Assembly: GCF_900101905.1 (NCBI RefSeq)
Contig: NZ_FNAJ01000010.1
Location: forward strand, 62,001-126,000
Direction: 5' to 3'
Length of the DNA stretch: 64,000 nt
Origin: Myxococcus virescens
GTDB taxonomy: Bacteria; Myxococcota; Myxococcia; Myxococcales; Myxococcaceae
Shown here: positions 37,359 to 49,274 of the stretch, one piece after another
Layout of the letters: the number at the start of each line of letters is the position of its first letter
How positions within the stretch are numbered: position 1 is the first letter of the stretch
The notes under the pieces: generated by a model
Told to the model about the DNA's origin: nothing
Database searches by the model: none
What the model saw: only the letters and a program-made list of their open reading frames with translations
Made by a program: the position numbers and the translations under genes

Positions 37359-39143
37359 ATGCCTTGCGTGCCGCTTTCGCTGCCTGCGTTGCTCGTCGCC
37401 ACGTCTCTCGCGGCCGCGCCTTCCTCGTCGGAAGCGTCGTCTGACGCGCCGGCGCAGGGGCTCGCGTCGGCCATCGACAACTACGAGGACGCGCTGATTG
37501 ACGAGGCCCTGGCCCGGCATGGACGGGTGCTGGAGCCGGCGCCGGAGGGCAAGATTCTGGAAGAGGTGTTGGTGGCCACCGAGAACGTGGTGGCCGAAAT
37601 CGACCCCTTCCCGGACTTCCTCAACATCTTCCATGCCCGGACGCGGGACGACGTCGTCCGGCGCGAGGTGCTGCTCCAGGTGGGGGCGCCGTACTCGGAG
37701 GTGCTCGCCCAGGAGACGGCGCGCAACCTGCGCGGGCTGCGCCTGTTCTCCATGGTCCGCCTGGTGGCGGTGAAGGGGCGCACGCCGGACTCGGTGGCGC
37801 TGATGGCCGTCACCAAGGACATCTGGTCGCTGCGGCTCAACAGTGACTTCGCGGCGGTGGGCTCGCTGCTCCAGTATTTGAAGTTGCAGGGCACGGAGCA
37901 GAACTTCCTGGGGCGCGGCAAGCGCATCGCCGTGGACTTCGTGCTGCGGCAGGACACCCTCAGTCTGGGGCAGAGCTACACCGACCCGCGCGTGCTGGGC
38001 AGCCGCTGGTCGCTGAGCGAGTCCATCGCCGTCATCCACGGGCGGGAGACGGGCAAGACGGAGGGCTCGCGCGGCAACTTCGCGGTGAGCCGGCCGTTGT
38101 ACTCGCTGTCCACGCCGTGGAGCGCCAGCGCCTCCGTGTCCTGGAACGTGGAGACCAGCCGTGTCTACCGGGGCGCGTCCATCTGGCAGCTGCCATTCCC
38201 AGGCGGGCCCGCGGTGCCCTACATCTACCGGACCGAAGAGGTGGTGGGCGGCCTCTCGTACACGCGCTCGATGGGCACCCGCTACAAGTGGAACGTGGGC
38301 GGCACGGTGGGGGCCTACCATTACGCCTACGGCGCGCCGCTGGCGTCCGGCCTGTCCCCGGAGCAGTCGGAGTGGTTCAACCGCAACTACCTGCCGCGCG
38401 CCGAGGACGCCGGCTACGTCGGCCTGAGCCTGCGCGCCTTCGACGCGCGCTACGAGGTGCTGCGGGACGTGGACTCGTACGTCCTGGCCGAGGACTTCCA
38501 GATGGGCCACTGGGTGGCGGCCACCCTGCGCTACGCGCCGCCGGTGTTTGGCGAGCAGAGCCACTTCGTCGAAGGTGGGCTGGCGCTGCGCTACCGCCTG
38601 CGGCTGGGGGACACGCTCACCACCGCCTCCCTGTCGGGCGCCGTCCGCCGTCCGCTGGGGCCTGGGGGCGCGTGGACCAACCGGCGCTGGGCGGCGGAGT
38701 TGATTGAAGTGTCGCCCAAGGTGCTGGGCGGGCGCTTCGTGGCGCGCGGGCTGCTGGATGTGAATATCGACGACCTGTTCGACCGCATCCACCTGCTGGG
38801 CGGCGCCAACGGCCTGCGCGGCGCGGGCGCGGATGCGTACTCCGGCCGGCGGCTCCTGCTCTTCAACCTGGAGTACCGAAGCCGCCCCATCGTCGTGAAG
38901 ACGGTGCACCTGGGCGGCGTGCTCTTCTGGGACTCGGGCAGCGCCTTCAATGACCGGCCCTCCATGGTGCACACGGTGGGCATGGGCCTGCGGCTGCTCT
39001 TCCCGCAGTTCAACGTCCTGCCCTTCCGCGTGGACTTCGGCTACGTGCTCAACGACGCGCGGCCGCCGGTGGGTAGCCGCTTCTCCTTCGCGGGCGGGCA
39101 GATGACGGACGTGCGGCCCACCTTCATGGAGACGCCGCTGTAG
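37359..39143 (+). CDS. Omp85/BamA-superfamily outer-membrane barrel protein
   Basis: About 594 residues with a signal peptide (PLSLPALLVATSLAAAPSS). A POTRA-like domain lies at about 65-145 (RREVLLQVGAPYSEVLAQETARNLRGLRLFS and SVALMAVTKD). The rest is amphipathic beta strands ending in a 16-strand-type barrel; the segment LLGGANGLRGAGADAYSGRR resembles the conserved inward loop (RGF/Y) region, and the sequence ends without the BamA C-terminal aromatic. Likely exports or inserts a partner, or is a lipid/surface-assembly barrel; the partner is unknown. Start uncertain between ATG 37359 and GTG 37368. It is divergent from the endonuclease gene. Confidence 0.8.
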   Translation: MPCVPLSLPALLVATSLAAAPSSSEASSDAPAQGLASAIDNYEDALIDEALARHGRVLEPAPEGKILEEVLVATENVVAEIDPFPDFLNIFHARTRDDVVRREVLLQVGAPYSEVLAQETARNLRGLRLFSMVRLVAVKGRTPDSVALMAVTKDIWSLRLNSDFAAVGSLLQYLKLQGTEQNFLGRGKRIAVDFVLRQDTLSLGQSYTDPRVLGSRWSLSESIAVIHGRETGKTEGSRGNFAVSRPLYSLSTPWSASASVSWNVETSRVYRGASIWQLPFPGGPAVPYIYRTEEVVGGLSYTRSMGTRYKWNVGGTVGAYHYAYGAPLASGLSPEQSEWFNRNYLPRAEDAGYVGLSLRAFDARYEVLRDVDSYVLAEDFQMGHWVAATLRYAPPVFGEQSHFVEGGLALRYRLRLGDTLTTASLSGAVRRPLGPGGAWTNRRWAAELIEVSPKVLGGRFVARGLLDVNIDDLFDRIHLLGGANGLRGAGADAYSGRRLLLFNLEYRSRPIVVKTVHLGGVLFWDSGSAFNDRPSMVHTVGMGLRLLFPQFNVLPFRVDFGYVLNDARPPVGSRFSFAGGQMTDVRPTFMETPL

Positions 39144-39156
39144 CGCGCGGCGTGGC

Positions 39157-39933
39157 TCACGGGGGCTCGGTGCGCAAGAGCTCCCGGAACAGCAGCTGGG
39201 CCGCGTCCCGGAACAAGTCCCCGGACGCGAGCAGCCCGCCGCAGTGGTGGGGCTCGCGCGCCAGCGTCAGCGCCACCGTCTTTCGCAGCACCGCGTCCCA
39301 GAAGGGCTCCGAGTCCTCTGGAAGCAGGAACTCGCGAATCACCTGTTGGGGCCAGGGGAGCACCGTCGTCGGGTCCGCGTCGCTCAGGGACGTGAAGCAG
39401 TCCAGGTCCACGTCCAGCAGCACCCGGCCTGCCGCGTCCAGCACGTCGCGCACGGCGTCGCCGGGGGCAGGGCGGCTGTAGGCCTCCGCCGCCCGGTCCA
39501 CGGTGGGCACCGCCACCAGCCGGTGCGCGCGGCCCCGCGTGTCCACGTAGGTGTCGCCCGCGAAGGCGCCGCGGGGGCGGGTGCGGGCAATCAGCAGCGC
39601 GTCTCCCACCAGCCCCGCCTCCATGGCCGCGAGGATGTGGTCGTAGTTGCGCACGTCCAGCGCCCAGCGGGCATGTTCATCCAGCGCGCGCAGCCCGGCC
39701 GTCCGGTCCGGCACGGCCGCGGGGGCCCGGGGCATCACGGTGTCCAGGTGCCGGTCCAGCGTCACCAGCAGGGCGGGGCCCTCCGTGTCGCCCAGGGCGC
39801 AGGCCCACGCGGGGAGGGCGAGCCGGTGCGGGTCGAACACGTAGGCATCTCGGGGGCCCCGTCCTCCGCCCAGTCCCAGTCGGATGATGCCGGCAAGGCG
39901 CAGGTGCCGCGGGGCGTCGTCTTCCGTTTCCAT
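39157..39933 (-). CDS. UPF0489-family protein (peptide-arginase-like)
   Basis: A 258-residue protein. YVFDPHRLALPAWA, LLVTLDRHLDTVMP, LDVRNYDHILAAMEAGLVG, VLLDVDLDCF and LAREPHHCGGLLAS match the UPF0489 (PF12640) family. The LDRHLD and DVDLDCF blocks look like metal-binding positions of the arginase fold. A cyanobacterial member (OspR) has been reported to convert arginine to ornithine within RiPP precursor peptides; whether this one does so is unknown, and no precursor or radical-SAM gene is adjacent. The start at 39933 has GGAGG about twelve bases upstream. Convergent with the Omp85-like gene, divergent from the peptidase gene. Confidence 0.78.
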   Translation of the reverse strand: METEDDAPRHLRLAGIIRLGLGGGRGPRDAYVFDPHRLALPAWACALGDTEGPALLVTLDRHLDTVMPRAPAAVPDRTAGLRALDEHARWALDVRNYDHILAAMEAGLVGDALLIARTRPRGAFAGDTYVDTRGRAHRLVAVPTVDRAAEAYSRPAPGDAVRDVLDAAGRVLLDVDLDCFTSLSDADPTTVLPWPQQVIREFLLPEDSEPFWDAVLRKTVALTLAREPHHCGGLLASGDLFRDAAQLLFRELLRTEPP

Positions 39934-40053
39934 TGCGTCGGGAATCCTCCAGCACGCCAGGCGTTTGCTCCGGCCGCGAGGCCGCCGAGTGTAGGCTGCC
40001 CCGCACCTTTCCACGAAAGGAGCCCCGCCCTTCCCGCGGGGATTCGACGACGC

Positions 40054-42258
40054 ATGCGCCACGTCCTCACCGCCGCGCTCCTGCTTGCGAGCGCTTCGTC
40101 CTCCGCCCAGGAGCAGAAGCCCCTGACCATGTCCAAGACGCAGCGGTCGCAAGACCCCTTCCTGCGCCAGTTCTCGGAGACGCGCCGCTTCATGAGCGGC
40201 CGGCCCGGCGGCGTGCGCATCTCCCCTGACGAGAAGAGCATCCTCTTCCTGCGCACCCAGCCCACGTCCAACGTGCAGACGCTCTACGCGTTCGACGTGG
40301 AGAGCGGGCAGACGCAGGAGCTGCTCACCCCCGAGGCCATCCTCAAGGGCGCCGAGGAGACGCTCACCCCCGAGGAGAAGGCCCGCCGTGAGCGCATGCG
40401 CGTCAGCGCCCGGGGCTTCACCAGCTACCAGGTGTCCGAGGACGGCAACCGGCTGCTGGTGCCCCTGTCCGGCCGCCTCTTCGTGGTGGACCGCGCCAGC
40501 GGCAAGGTGACGGAGCTGAAGACGGGCCCGGGCACGTTGGATCCGCGCTTCTCCCCGGACGGCAAGCAGGTGTCCTACGTGCGGGACCACGACGTGTACC
40601 GCATCGACGTGGCCGCCAACCGCGAGCAGCGCGTCACCAAGGGCGGCACCGAGGCGAAGTCGCACGGCGTGGCCGAGTTCGTCGCCCAGGAGGAGATGGG
40701 GCGCTTCACCGGCTACTGGTGGAGCCCGGACGCGAAGTCCATCGCGTACACGGAGGCGGACACGACGGAGGTGGAGAAGCTCACCATCGTCGACGTGATG
40801 CACCCCGAGCGCGGCGGCGAGGACTTCGCGTACCCGCGCCCCGGCAAGGCCAACGCCAAGGTGCGCCTGGGCATCACCCCCGTCACCGGTGGGAAGACCG
40901 TGTGGGCGCAGTGGGACGCGGCGAAGTACCCGTACCTGGCCACCGTGACGTGGCCCAAGGGTGGTCCGCTCACCGCGCTGGTGCAGAACCGGGAGCAGAC
41001 CGAGCAGAAGCTGCTCGCGGTGGACCCGCGCACGGGCAAGTCGCGGGAGCTGCTGACGGAGCAGGACGCCGCCTGGCTCAACCTGGAGCAGGTCTTCCCG
41101 CTGTGGCTGGAGGATGGCAGCGGCTTCCTCTGGTACACGGAGCGCAACGGCGGCCCGGAGGTGGAGCTGCGCAAGGCGGACGGCGCGCGGGTGCGCACCC
41201 TGGTGAAGCCGGACGCGGGCTTCCGCTCGCTGGCGCGCTACATCCAGAAGGATGACACGCTCTACTTCAACGGCGGCCCCAACCCCACGCAGAGCCACCT
41301 GTGGCGCGTGAAGGCCGGTGGCGCGCCGGAGAAGGTGACGACGGGGCTCGACATCGAGTCGGGCTCGGTGTCCAAGAGCGGCGGGCTGATGGTGATGAAT
41401 GGCCAGGGCCTCAAGTCCATGCCCAAGGTGCAGGTGGTGCGCGCGGACGGAACCACCGTGGGCGAGCTGCCCTCGGTGGCGAAGGAGCCGCCCTACACGC
41501 CCAACGTGGAGCAGCGGCAGGTGGGCCCCGAGCGCTTCTGGACGTCCCTGGTGCGCCCGCGCGACTTCAAGCCCGGCAAGAAGCTGCCCGTCATCGTCGA
41601 GGTGTACGGCGGCCCCACCACCACCGTGGTCCACAAGAGCATGGCCGCGCACCTGATGTCGCAGTGGGTGGCGGACCAGGGCTTCCTCGTGGTGAAGATG
41701 GACGGCCGCGGCACCCCGCTGCGCGGCGCGAAGTGGGAGCGCGAGGTGAAGGGCGACTTCTCCGGCGTCACGCTGGAGGACCAGGTCGCCGCGCTCCAGG
41801 CGCTGGCCAAGGAAGTCCCGGAGCTGGACTTGTCCCGCGTGGGCATCTCCGGCTGGAGCTTCGGCGGGTACATGTCCGCGCTGGCCGTGCTCAAGCGCCC
41901 GGACGTCTTCAAGGCCGGCGTGGCCGGCGCCCCGGTGGTGGACTGGCTGGACTACGACACCCACTACACCGAGCGCTACCTGGGCGTGCCGCAGCAGAAC
42001 CCGGAGGCCTACGAGAAGAGCTCGCTGCTCACGTACGCCAAGCAGGACAAGCCCATGGGCAAGCTGCTGCTCATCCACGGCACCGCGGACGACAACGTCT
42101 ACTTCTTCCACACGCTGAAGCTGAGTGACGCGCTCTTCCGCGCCGGCAAGCCGCATGACCTGCTGCCGCTGAGCGGCCTGACGCACATGGTGCCCGACCC
42201 GCTCGTCACCGAGCGCCAGTGGGAGCGCGTCATGGACCACTTCAAGCGCAACCTGTAG
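40054..42258 (+). CDS. Exported dipeptidyl peptidase IV family serine peptidase (S9B)
   Basis: A 734-residue enzyme with a signal peptide (MRHVLTAALLLASASSSAQ). The N-terminal half is the beta propeller; the substrate-anchoring double-Glu motif is in EFVAQEEMGRFTGYWWSPD. The hydrolase half has Ser602 in GWSFGGYMS, Asp679 in HGTADDNV and His711 in GLTHM, the complete catalytic triad. DPP-IV enzymes release X-Pro dipeptides, which suits a proteolytic predator. ATG at 40054 starts the signal peptide directly. A bidirectional terminator follows. Confidence 0.93.
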   Translation: MRHVLTAALLLASASSSAQEQKPLTMSKTQRSQDPFLRQFSETRRFMSGRPGGVRISPDEKSILFLRTQPTSNVQTLYAFDVESGQTQELLTPEAILKGAEETLTPEEKARRERMRVSARGFTSYQVSEDGNRLLVPLSGRLFVVDRASGKVTELKTGPGTLDPRFSPDGKQVSYVRDHDVYRIDVAANREQRVTKGGTEAKSHGVAEFVAQEEMGRFTGYWWSPDAKSIAYTEADTTEVEKLTIVDVMHPERGGEDFAYPRPGKANAKVRLGITPVTGGKTVWAQWDAAKYPYLATVTWPKGGPLTALVQNREQTEQKLLAVDPRTGKSRELLTEQDAAWLNLEQVFPLWLEDGSGFLWYTERNGGPEVELRKADGARVRTLVKPDAGFRSLARYIQKDDTLYFNGGPNPTQSHLWRVKAGGAPEKVTTGLDIESGSVSKSGGLMVMNGQGLKSMPKVQVVRADGTTVGELPSVAKEPPYTPNVEQRQVGPERFWTSLVRPRDFKPGKKLPVIVEVYGGPTTTVVHKSMAAHLMSQWVADQGFLVVKMDGRGTPLRGAKWEREVKGDFSGVTLEDQVAALQALAKEVPELDLSRVGISGWSFGGYMSALAVLKRPDVFKAGVAGAPVVDWLDYDTHYTERYLGVPQQNPEAYEKSSLLTYAKQDKPMGKLLLIHGTADDNVYFFHTLKLSDALFRAGKPHDLLPLSGLTHMVPDPLVTERQWERVMDHFKRNL

Positions 42259-42287
42259 GCCGCGCGGCCCCAGGGCTTGAAAAACCA

Positions 42288-42321
42288 GAGGCCCGGTCCC
42301 CAGGTGGTGGGGCCGGGCCTC
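42288..42321. terminator. Bidirectional terminator between the DPP-IV gene and csp
   Basis: A 13-bp stem (42288-42301 with 42309-42321, one bulged T) flanked on the left by AAAAACC and on the right by TTGTC. On the minus strand the stem is followed by TGGTTTTT, a good intrinsic terminator for the cold-shock gene; on the plus strand it serves the peptidase gene. Confidence 0.75.
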
Positions 42322-42361
42322 TTGTCATCGGCCAGTCCGGAGGGAGTGGCTGACGGACGCG

Positions 42362-42568
42362 TTAGCCGGCGGCGCGGACGTTCTGCGCCTGGAGGCCCTT
42401 GGGGCCACGGGTGACTTCGAACTCCACCTTCTGGCCTTCGGCCAGGGTGCGGAAGCCGTCCATGTTGATGGCGGTGTGGTGGCAGAACACGTCTTCACCG
42501 CCGCCGTCCTGGGTGATGAAGCCAAAGCCCTTCGCGTCGTTGAACCACTTCACGGTACCGGTTGCCAT
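42362..42568 (-). CDS. Cold-shock domain protein (CspA family)
   Basis: A 68-residue OB-fold RNA/DNA chaperone. [20 protein letters not shown] contains RNP1 (KGFGFI); [14 protein letters not shown] is RNP2, with Cys where most members have Val and His where many have Ser. It ends [12 protein letters not shown], as usual. A leader of about 90 bases separates it from the sucB terminator, long enough for the leader-mRNA control known in this family, though I cannot assign a cold box. Which of the several csp paralogs of myxobacteria this is cannot be told. Confidence 0.96.
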   Translation of the reverse strand: MATGTVKWFNDAKGFGFITQDGGGEDVFCHHTAINMDGFRTLAEGQKVEFEVTRGPKGLQAQNVRAAG

Positions 42569-42661
42569 TGCACGTCCTTCAGTCTTGCGGGGCGGCGCGA
42601 GGAGAGCCGCCCGTTCTTCCCGCCCCCCGACAACCGGGAGACACTCCCAGTTGTAGTGAAA

Positions 42662-42687
42662 CGGCCGGCTGGAAGTCCAGCCGGCCG
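42662..42687 (-). terminator. Terminator after sucB
   Basis: A perfect 12-bp stem (42662-42673 with 42676-42687) and a minimal loop, followed on the minus strand by TTTCAC; it starts 39 bases after the sucB stop. Confidence 0.65.
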
Positions 42688-42725
42688 CCCGGAATGCAAG
42701 TCTTGCCCGGATGCCGGGCCTGAAG

Positions 42726-43908
42726 TCAGACGTCCAGGAGCAGCCGCTCCGGGTCCTCGATGCACTCCTTCACGCGCACCAGGAACTGAACGGCCTCGCG
42801 GCCGTCGACCAGCCGGTGGTCGTAGGTGAGCGCGATGTACATGATGGGCCGAATCACGACCTGGCCGTCGCGGGCCACGGGGCGTTCGACGATGTTGTGC
42901 ATGCCCAGGATGCCCGTCTGCGGCGGGTTGAGGATGGGCGTGGACAGCATGGAGCCGAAGATGCCGCCGTTGGTGATGGTGAAGGTGCCACCCTGGAGGT
43001 CGGCCAGGGCCAGCTTGTCATTGCGCGCCTTGGTGCCCAGCTCGCCCACGGACTTCTCCAGCTCCGCCAGGCCCTGCTTGTCCGCGTTGCGCACCACCGG
43101 CACCACCAGACCGCGGCTGCCGCTGACGGCCACGCCGATGTCGTAGTAGTGCTTGAAGATGACGTCCTCGCCGTCAATCTCCGCGTTGATTTGCGGGAAG
43201 GCCTTGAGGGCCTCGACGGAGGCACGGATGAAGAAGCTCATGAAGCCGAGCTTCACGCCGTGCTTCTGCTGGAACTTGTCGTTGTACTTCTTGCGCAGGG
43301 CCATCACCTCGCCCATGTCCACCTCGTTGAAGGTGGTGAGCATGGCGGCGGTGGACTGGGCCTGGATGAGGCGCTCGGCCACGCGCTTGCGCAGCGGCGT
43401 CATCCGCACGCGCTCCTCGCGGGCGGCGTTCGGGCGGGGGCCGGCCGGCTGCGCCGGGGCGGCGGGCGTGGCCGGGCGGTTGAGCTGACCCAGCACGTCG
43501 TCCTTGTGCACGCGGCCACCGGCGCCGCTGCCCTTCACCTGGGAGATGTCCACCCGGTTCTCCTCGGCCACCTTGCGCGCGGTGGGCGTGGAGCGCGCGT
43601 CGGACGCGGCGGGCGGCTCGGCGGCGGGAGCGGGCGCGGCGGCAGGAGCCGCGGCGGCGGGCTTGGCGGCGGGAGCGCCGGCGCCTGCCTCGAGGAGGCC
43701 GAGCACCTCGCCCACGCGGACCTTGTCGCCCTCCTTGAAGGCGATGCTGGACAGCGAGCCCGCGGACGGGGCCGGCACGTCGATGGTGACCTTGTCGGTC
43801 TCCAGGACGACGAGCGGCTCGTCGGCGGTGACTGCGTCACCCGGCTTCTTGTTCCACTTGCCGACGACGGCTTCGGTGATGGACTCGCCCAGGGGGGGCA
43901 CTTTGATT

Positions 43909-43919
<11 letters not shown>
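42726..43919 (-). CDS. sucB: 2-oxoglutarate dehydrogenase E2 (dihydrolipoyl succinyltransferase)
   Basis: Core subunit of the 2-oxoglutarate dehydrogenase complex, transferring succinyl groups to CoA. The 397-residue protein has one lipoyl domain (Lys43 in [12 protein letters not shown]), an Ala/Pro-rich hinge, the peripheral-subunit-binding domain ([21 protein letters not shown]) and the catalytic domain ending [15 protein letters not shown] with its active-site His. Start overlaps the sucA stop by 11 bases. The E3 gene (lpd) is not in the window. Confidence 0.96.
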
Positions 43920-46800
<2,881 letters not shown>

Positions 46801-46938
46801 GGCGTGTCGTCTTTTACTGGATGGGCGCCCCGTTGGGGGGTTTTAGCGGCGCCTTTTGTAGCGCCCGCCCGCGGGCTGATAAGCCGCACCCATTGCCGCG
46901 GAGCAGGTGGATTCATGCCCCAAGTGAGTGCAACTTCA

Positions 46939-46962
46939 ACCATTCCGCCCAGAAGGAATGGT
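46939..46962 (+). promoter_or_regulatory. Inverted repeat upstream of fabI
   Basis: ACCATTCC (46939-46946) and GGAATGGT (46955-46962) form a perfect 8-bp dyad with an 8-base spacer in the sucA/fabI divergent region, 48 bases before the fabI start. It could be the operator of a fatty-acid regulator; no protein can be assigned. Confidence 0.4.
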
Positions 46963-47009
46963 AGAGAACGCGTTTCCTGTCTTTCCCCTTCCGCAACGAG
47001 GCTGTCTCC

Positions 47010-47828
47010 ATGCTGCTCCAAGGCAAGAAGCTGCTCATCACCGGGGTGCTCACGCCTCAGTCCCTGGCCTACGGCATCGCCGAGCACGCGCTGGCTCAGG
47101 GGGCCGAGGTCCTCCTCACCGGCTTCGGTCGGGCCAAGTCCCTCACCGAGCGGAGCGCCAAGCGCCTCAAGCCGGGAATGGAGGTGCTGGAATTGGACGT
47201 CACCAACTCCGCCCACTTCCCCGCACTCACGGACGCCCTGCGCCAGCGGTGGGACCGGGTGGACGGCGTGTTGCATTCCATTGCCTTTGCGCCCGAAGAT
47301 GCTTTGGGTGGCAACTTTCTCAACACCCCGTGGGAGAGCGTGCAGACGGCGTTCCGCATCTCCACGTTCTCGCTGAAGGAGCTGTCGGTGGCGTGCCTGC
47401 CGCTGATGACGCAGGGGGGCTCCATCGTCACGCTGGACTTCGACAACCGCGTCGCCTGGCCCATCTACGACTGGATGGGGGTGTGCAAGGCGGCCCTGGA
47501 GTCCACGGTGCGCTACCTGGCGCGCGACCTGGGCCCCAAGGGCATCCGCGTCAACGCCCTGGCCGCCGGTCCCCTGTCCACCATCGCCGCGAAGGGCATT
47601 CCAGGCTTCAAGGCCCTGGAGCGTGGCTGGGGTCAGCAGGCCCCCCTGGGCTGGAGCGCGAAGGACAGCCACGACATGGTGGCCCGCACCGCGTGTGCCC
47701 TGCTGTCGGATTGGCTGCCCTCCACCACCGGCGAAATGATCCACGTGGACGGTGGCTACCACGCCATTGGCGCGCCTCCGGTGACGCCGGACGCGGACGA
47801 GCTCCCGCCCAAGCCCGCCGGCGAGTAG
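47010..47828 (+). CDS. fabI: Enoyl-[acyl-carrier-protein] reductase, NADH-dependent (FabI/InhA type)
   Basis: Last reduction of each fatty-acid elongation cycle. The 272-residue short-chain dehydrogenase has GKKLLITGVLTPQSLAYGIA (cofactor-binding start with the TGVxxxxS pattern of enoyl reductases) and the catalytic Tyr-(X6)-Lys in YDWMGVCKAALES. FDNRVAWPIYDWM resembles InhA of mycobacteria more than E. coli FabI. The C-terminus is Pro-rich and slightly longer than usual. GAGG lies about nine bases before the ATG. Confidence 0.94.
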   Translation: MLLQGKKLLITGVLTPQSLAYGIAEHALAQGAEVLLTGFGRAKSLTERSAKRLKPGMEVLELDVTNSAHFPALTDALRQRWDRVDGVLHSIAFAPEDALGGNFLNTPWESVQTAFRISTFSLKELSVACLPLMTQGGSIVTLDFDNRVAWPIYDWMGVCKAALESTVRYLARDLGPKGIRVNALAAGPLSTIAAKGIPGFKALERGWGQQAPLGWSAKDSHDMVARTACALLSDWLPSTTGEMIHVDGGYHAIGAPPVTPDADELPPKPAGE

Positions 47829-47836
47829 GGCCCATC

Positions 47837-47862
47837 CCCCCGGGACCATCTGGACCCGGGGG
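47837..47862 (+). terminator. Hairpin after fabI
   Basis: CCCCCGGG (47837-47844) pairs with CCCGGGGG (47855-47862) around a 10-base loop, nine bases after the fabI stop; the following bases are pyrimidine-rich (CGTCCTCTCT). Confidence 0.5.
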
Positions 47863-48015
47863 CGTCCTCTCTGAGGTCATCCGACACCTGCCTGCCCGGG
47901 TGGAAACCGGGCCGGACCGCCCCCCTGTTCTCACGTGAGAGCCCTCACGGTAGAGTCTTGAACGTTTCGCAGGACTCTCCGCGCGTCGCGGGGCCTGCTC
48001 AGGAGCCGCCGCACA

Positions 48016-48402
48016 GTGAGCACCCACAGCACCAACGTCTTGCTGGTGGACGACAGCCCGACGGTTCGGAACATCGTCAAGATCTACCTGATGAACCTCA
48101 AGGTCTCGACCGTCGAGGCTGACGATGCGACCCGGGGGCTGCAGATTCTGCGGCTGGTGCCGGTGAGTCTGGTCATCGCGGACATCAACATGCCGGGGAT
48201 GGATGGCATCACCTTCGTCAAGGAGGTGCGCGCCAGCGCGATGCCGCAGGTCCGCTCGGTGCCCATCCTGCTGCTGACGGCGGAGAAGAACGTGGACCTG
48301 CGTCAGCGCGGCACCGAGGCCGGCGCCAACGCCTTCATCCAGAAGCCGGTGTCCCACCACGAGCTGACGGAAACGGTCCGTCAGTTCCTCACCAAGGCCT
48401 GA
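48016..48402 (+). CDS. CheY-like receiver protein, first gene of chemosensory operon
   Basis: A 128-residue single receiver domain: VLLVDDSPTV, phosphorylation site Asp56 in IADINMPGMDG, Thr in ILLLTAEK, Lys in IQKPVS. Without an output domain it should act as a diffusible CheY-like messenger of the downstream CheA. The GTG start follows AGGAG at eleven bases. The next gene starts five bases after its stop. An inverted repeat, AGAGTC/GACTCT (47952-47957 and 47973-47978), lies upstream and could be part of operon control. Confidence 0.93.
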   Translation: MSTHSTNVLLVDDSPTVRNIVKIYLMNLKVSTVEADDATRGLQILRLVPVSLVIADINMPGMDGITFVKEVRASAMPQVRSVPILLLTAEKNVDLRQRGTEAGANAFIQKPVSHHELTETVRQFLTKA

Positions 48403-48407
48403 CCGCC

Positions 48408-49274
48408 GTGAGCCTGCCGTCCCTGCTGCTCGTCGACGACAGCGACGCGATTCTCGCGCTGGAGCGGGCCATCCTCTCCGGCCACTACACCATCCACACC
48501 GCCAGCAACGGCCGCGAGGCCCTGGAGAAGGTGGGGCGCCTGCGTCCGGCGGCGGTGTTGCTCGATTTGTCCATGCCGGAGATGGACGGTGACGAGGTCC
48601 TCCAGCGGATGAAGGCGGACCCGGCCACGGCCGACATCCCCGTCATCATCATCTCCTCGGAGAAGTCGCGCGCGGAGGCGTGCCTGGGCCTGGGCGCGGA
48701 GACCTTCCTGGCCAAGCCGTTCCGCGCGGACGAGCTGCTGGAGACGGTGGGCGAGGCCATGACGAGCGCGCGGCAGCGGGCGCGCACGGGCTCGCTGTTG
48801 GTGCTTCGCGTGACGGTGGGCGAGCTGGAGTTCGCCATTCCGCTGGACGCGGTGCGGGAGGTCCTGCTGCATCCGGCGACCCGGCCGCTGCCCACCGGGC
48901 CGGCGTACCTGCGCGAATACGTGGAGGTGCGGGGCGCGGCGCTGTGCGTGCTGGACGTGGCGCGCCGGCTGGGCGTGGAGCACAAGCTGACGCGCGTGGA
49001 GCGCATGCTCGTCGTCATCGAGGCGGAGGGCGTGTCGCTGGCGCTCGCCGTGGACACGGTGAAGGACCCCGAGGAGTACGCGGCGGCGGACATCGACCGG
49101 CGCGAGCGCGTGGGCGGCGCCGACCATGGCCCGCTGCGCGATGGGCTCATCGGCATGCTGCGGTCGGGAGGGCGTTCGCTGCCCATCCTGGACCCGCGGG
49201 TATTCATCGCGCGGGGGCTCCTGCGGGAGCTGCCCGCGATGCTCGAGGCCGCGGAGGCCGGGCGGAACGCATGA
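48408..49274 (+). CDS. Receiver-CheW fusion protein (CheV-like in reversed order)
   Basis: A 288-residue protein with a receiver domain at 1-120 (LLLVDDSDA, Asp53 in VLLDLSMPEMDG, Lys in LAKPF) followed by a CheW-like SH3-fold domain (LLVLRVTVGELEFAIPLDAVREVL, YLREYVEVRGAALCVLDVARRLG). CheV proteins have the same two domains in the opposite order. It probably couples receptors and the kinase in a phosphorylation-dependent way, perhaps for adaptation. GTG start at 48408. It overlaps cheR by four bases (ATGA). Confidence 0.9.
   Translation: MSLPSLLLVDDSDAILALERAILSGHYTIHTASNGREALEKVGRLRPAAVLLDLSMPEMDGDEVLQRMKADPATADIPVIIISSEKSRAEACLGLGAETFLAKPFRADELLETVGEAMTSARQRARTGSLLVLRVTVGELEFAIPLDAVREVLLHPATRPLPTGPAYLREYVEVRGAALCVLDVARRLGVEHKLTRVERMLVVIEAEGVSLALAVDTVKDPEEYAAADIDRRERVGGADHGPLRDGLIGMLRSGGRSLPILDPRVFIARGLLRELPAMLEAAEAGRNA

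Noticed and set aside
39157-42240. Minus-strand frame over 1000 codons long opposite the DPP-IV gene
   Set aside because: Only its last 258 codons, the UPF0489 gene, show protein-family motifs; the remainder mirrors the peptidase codons.
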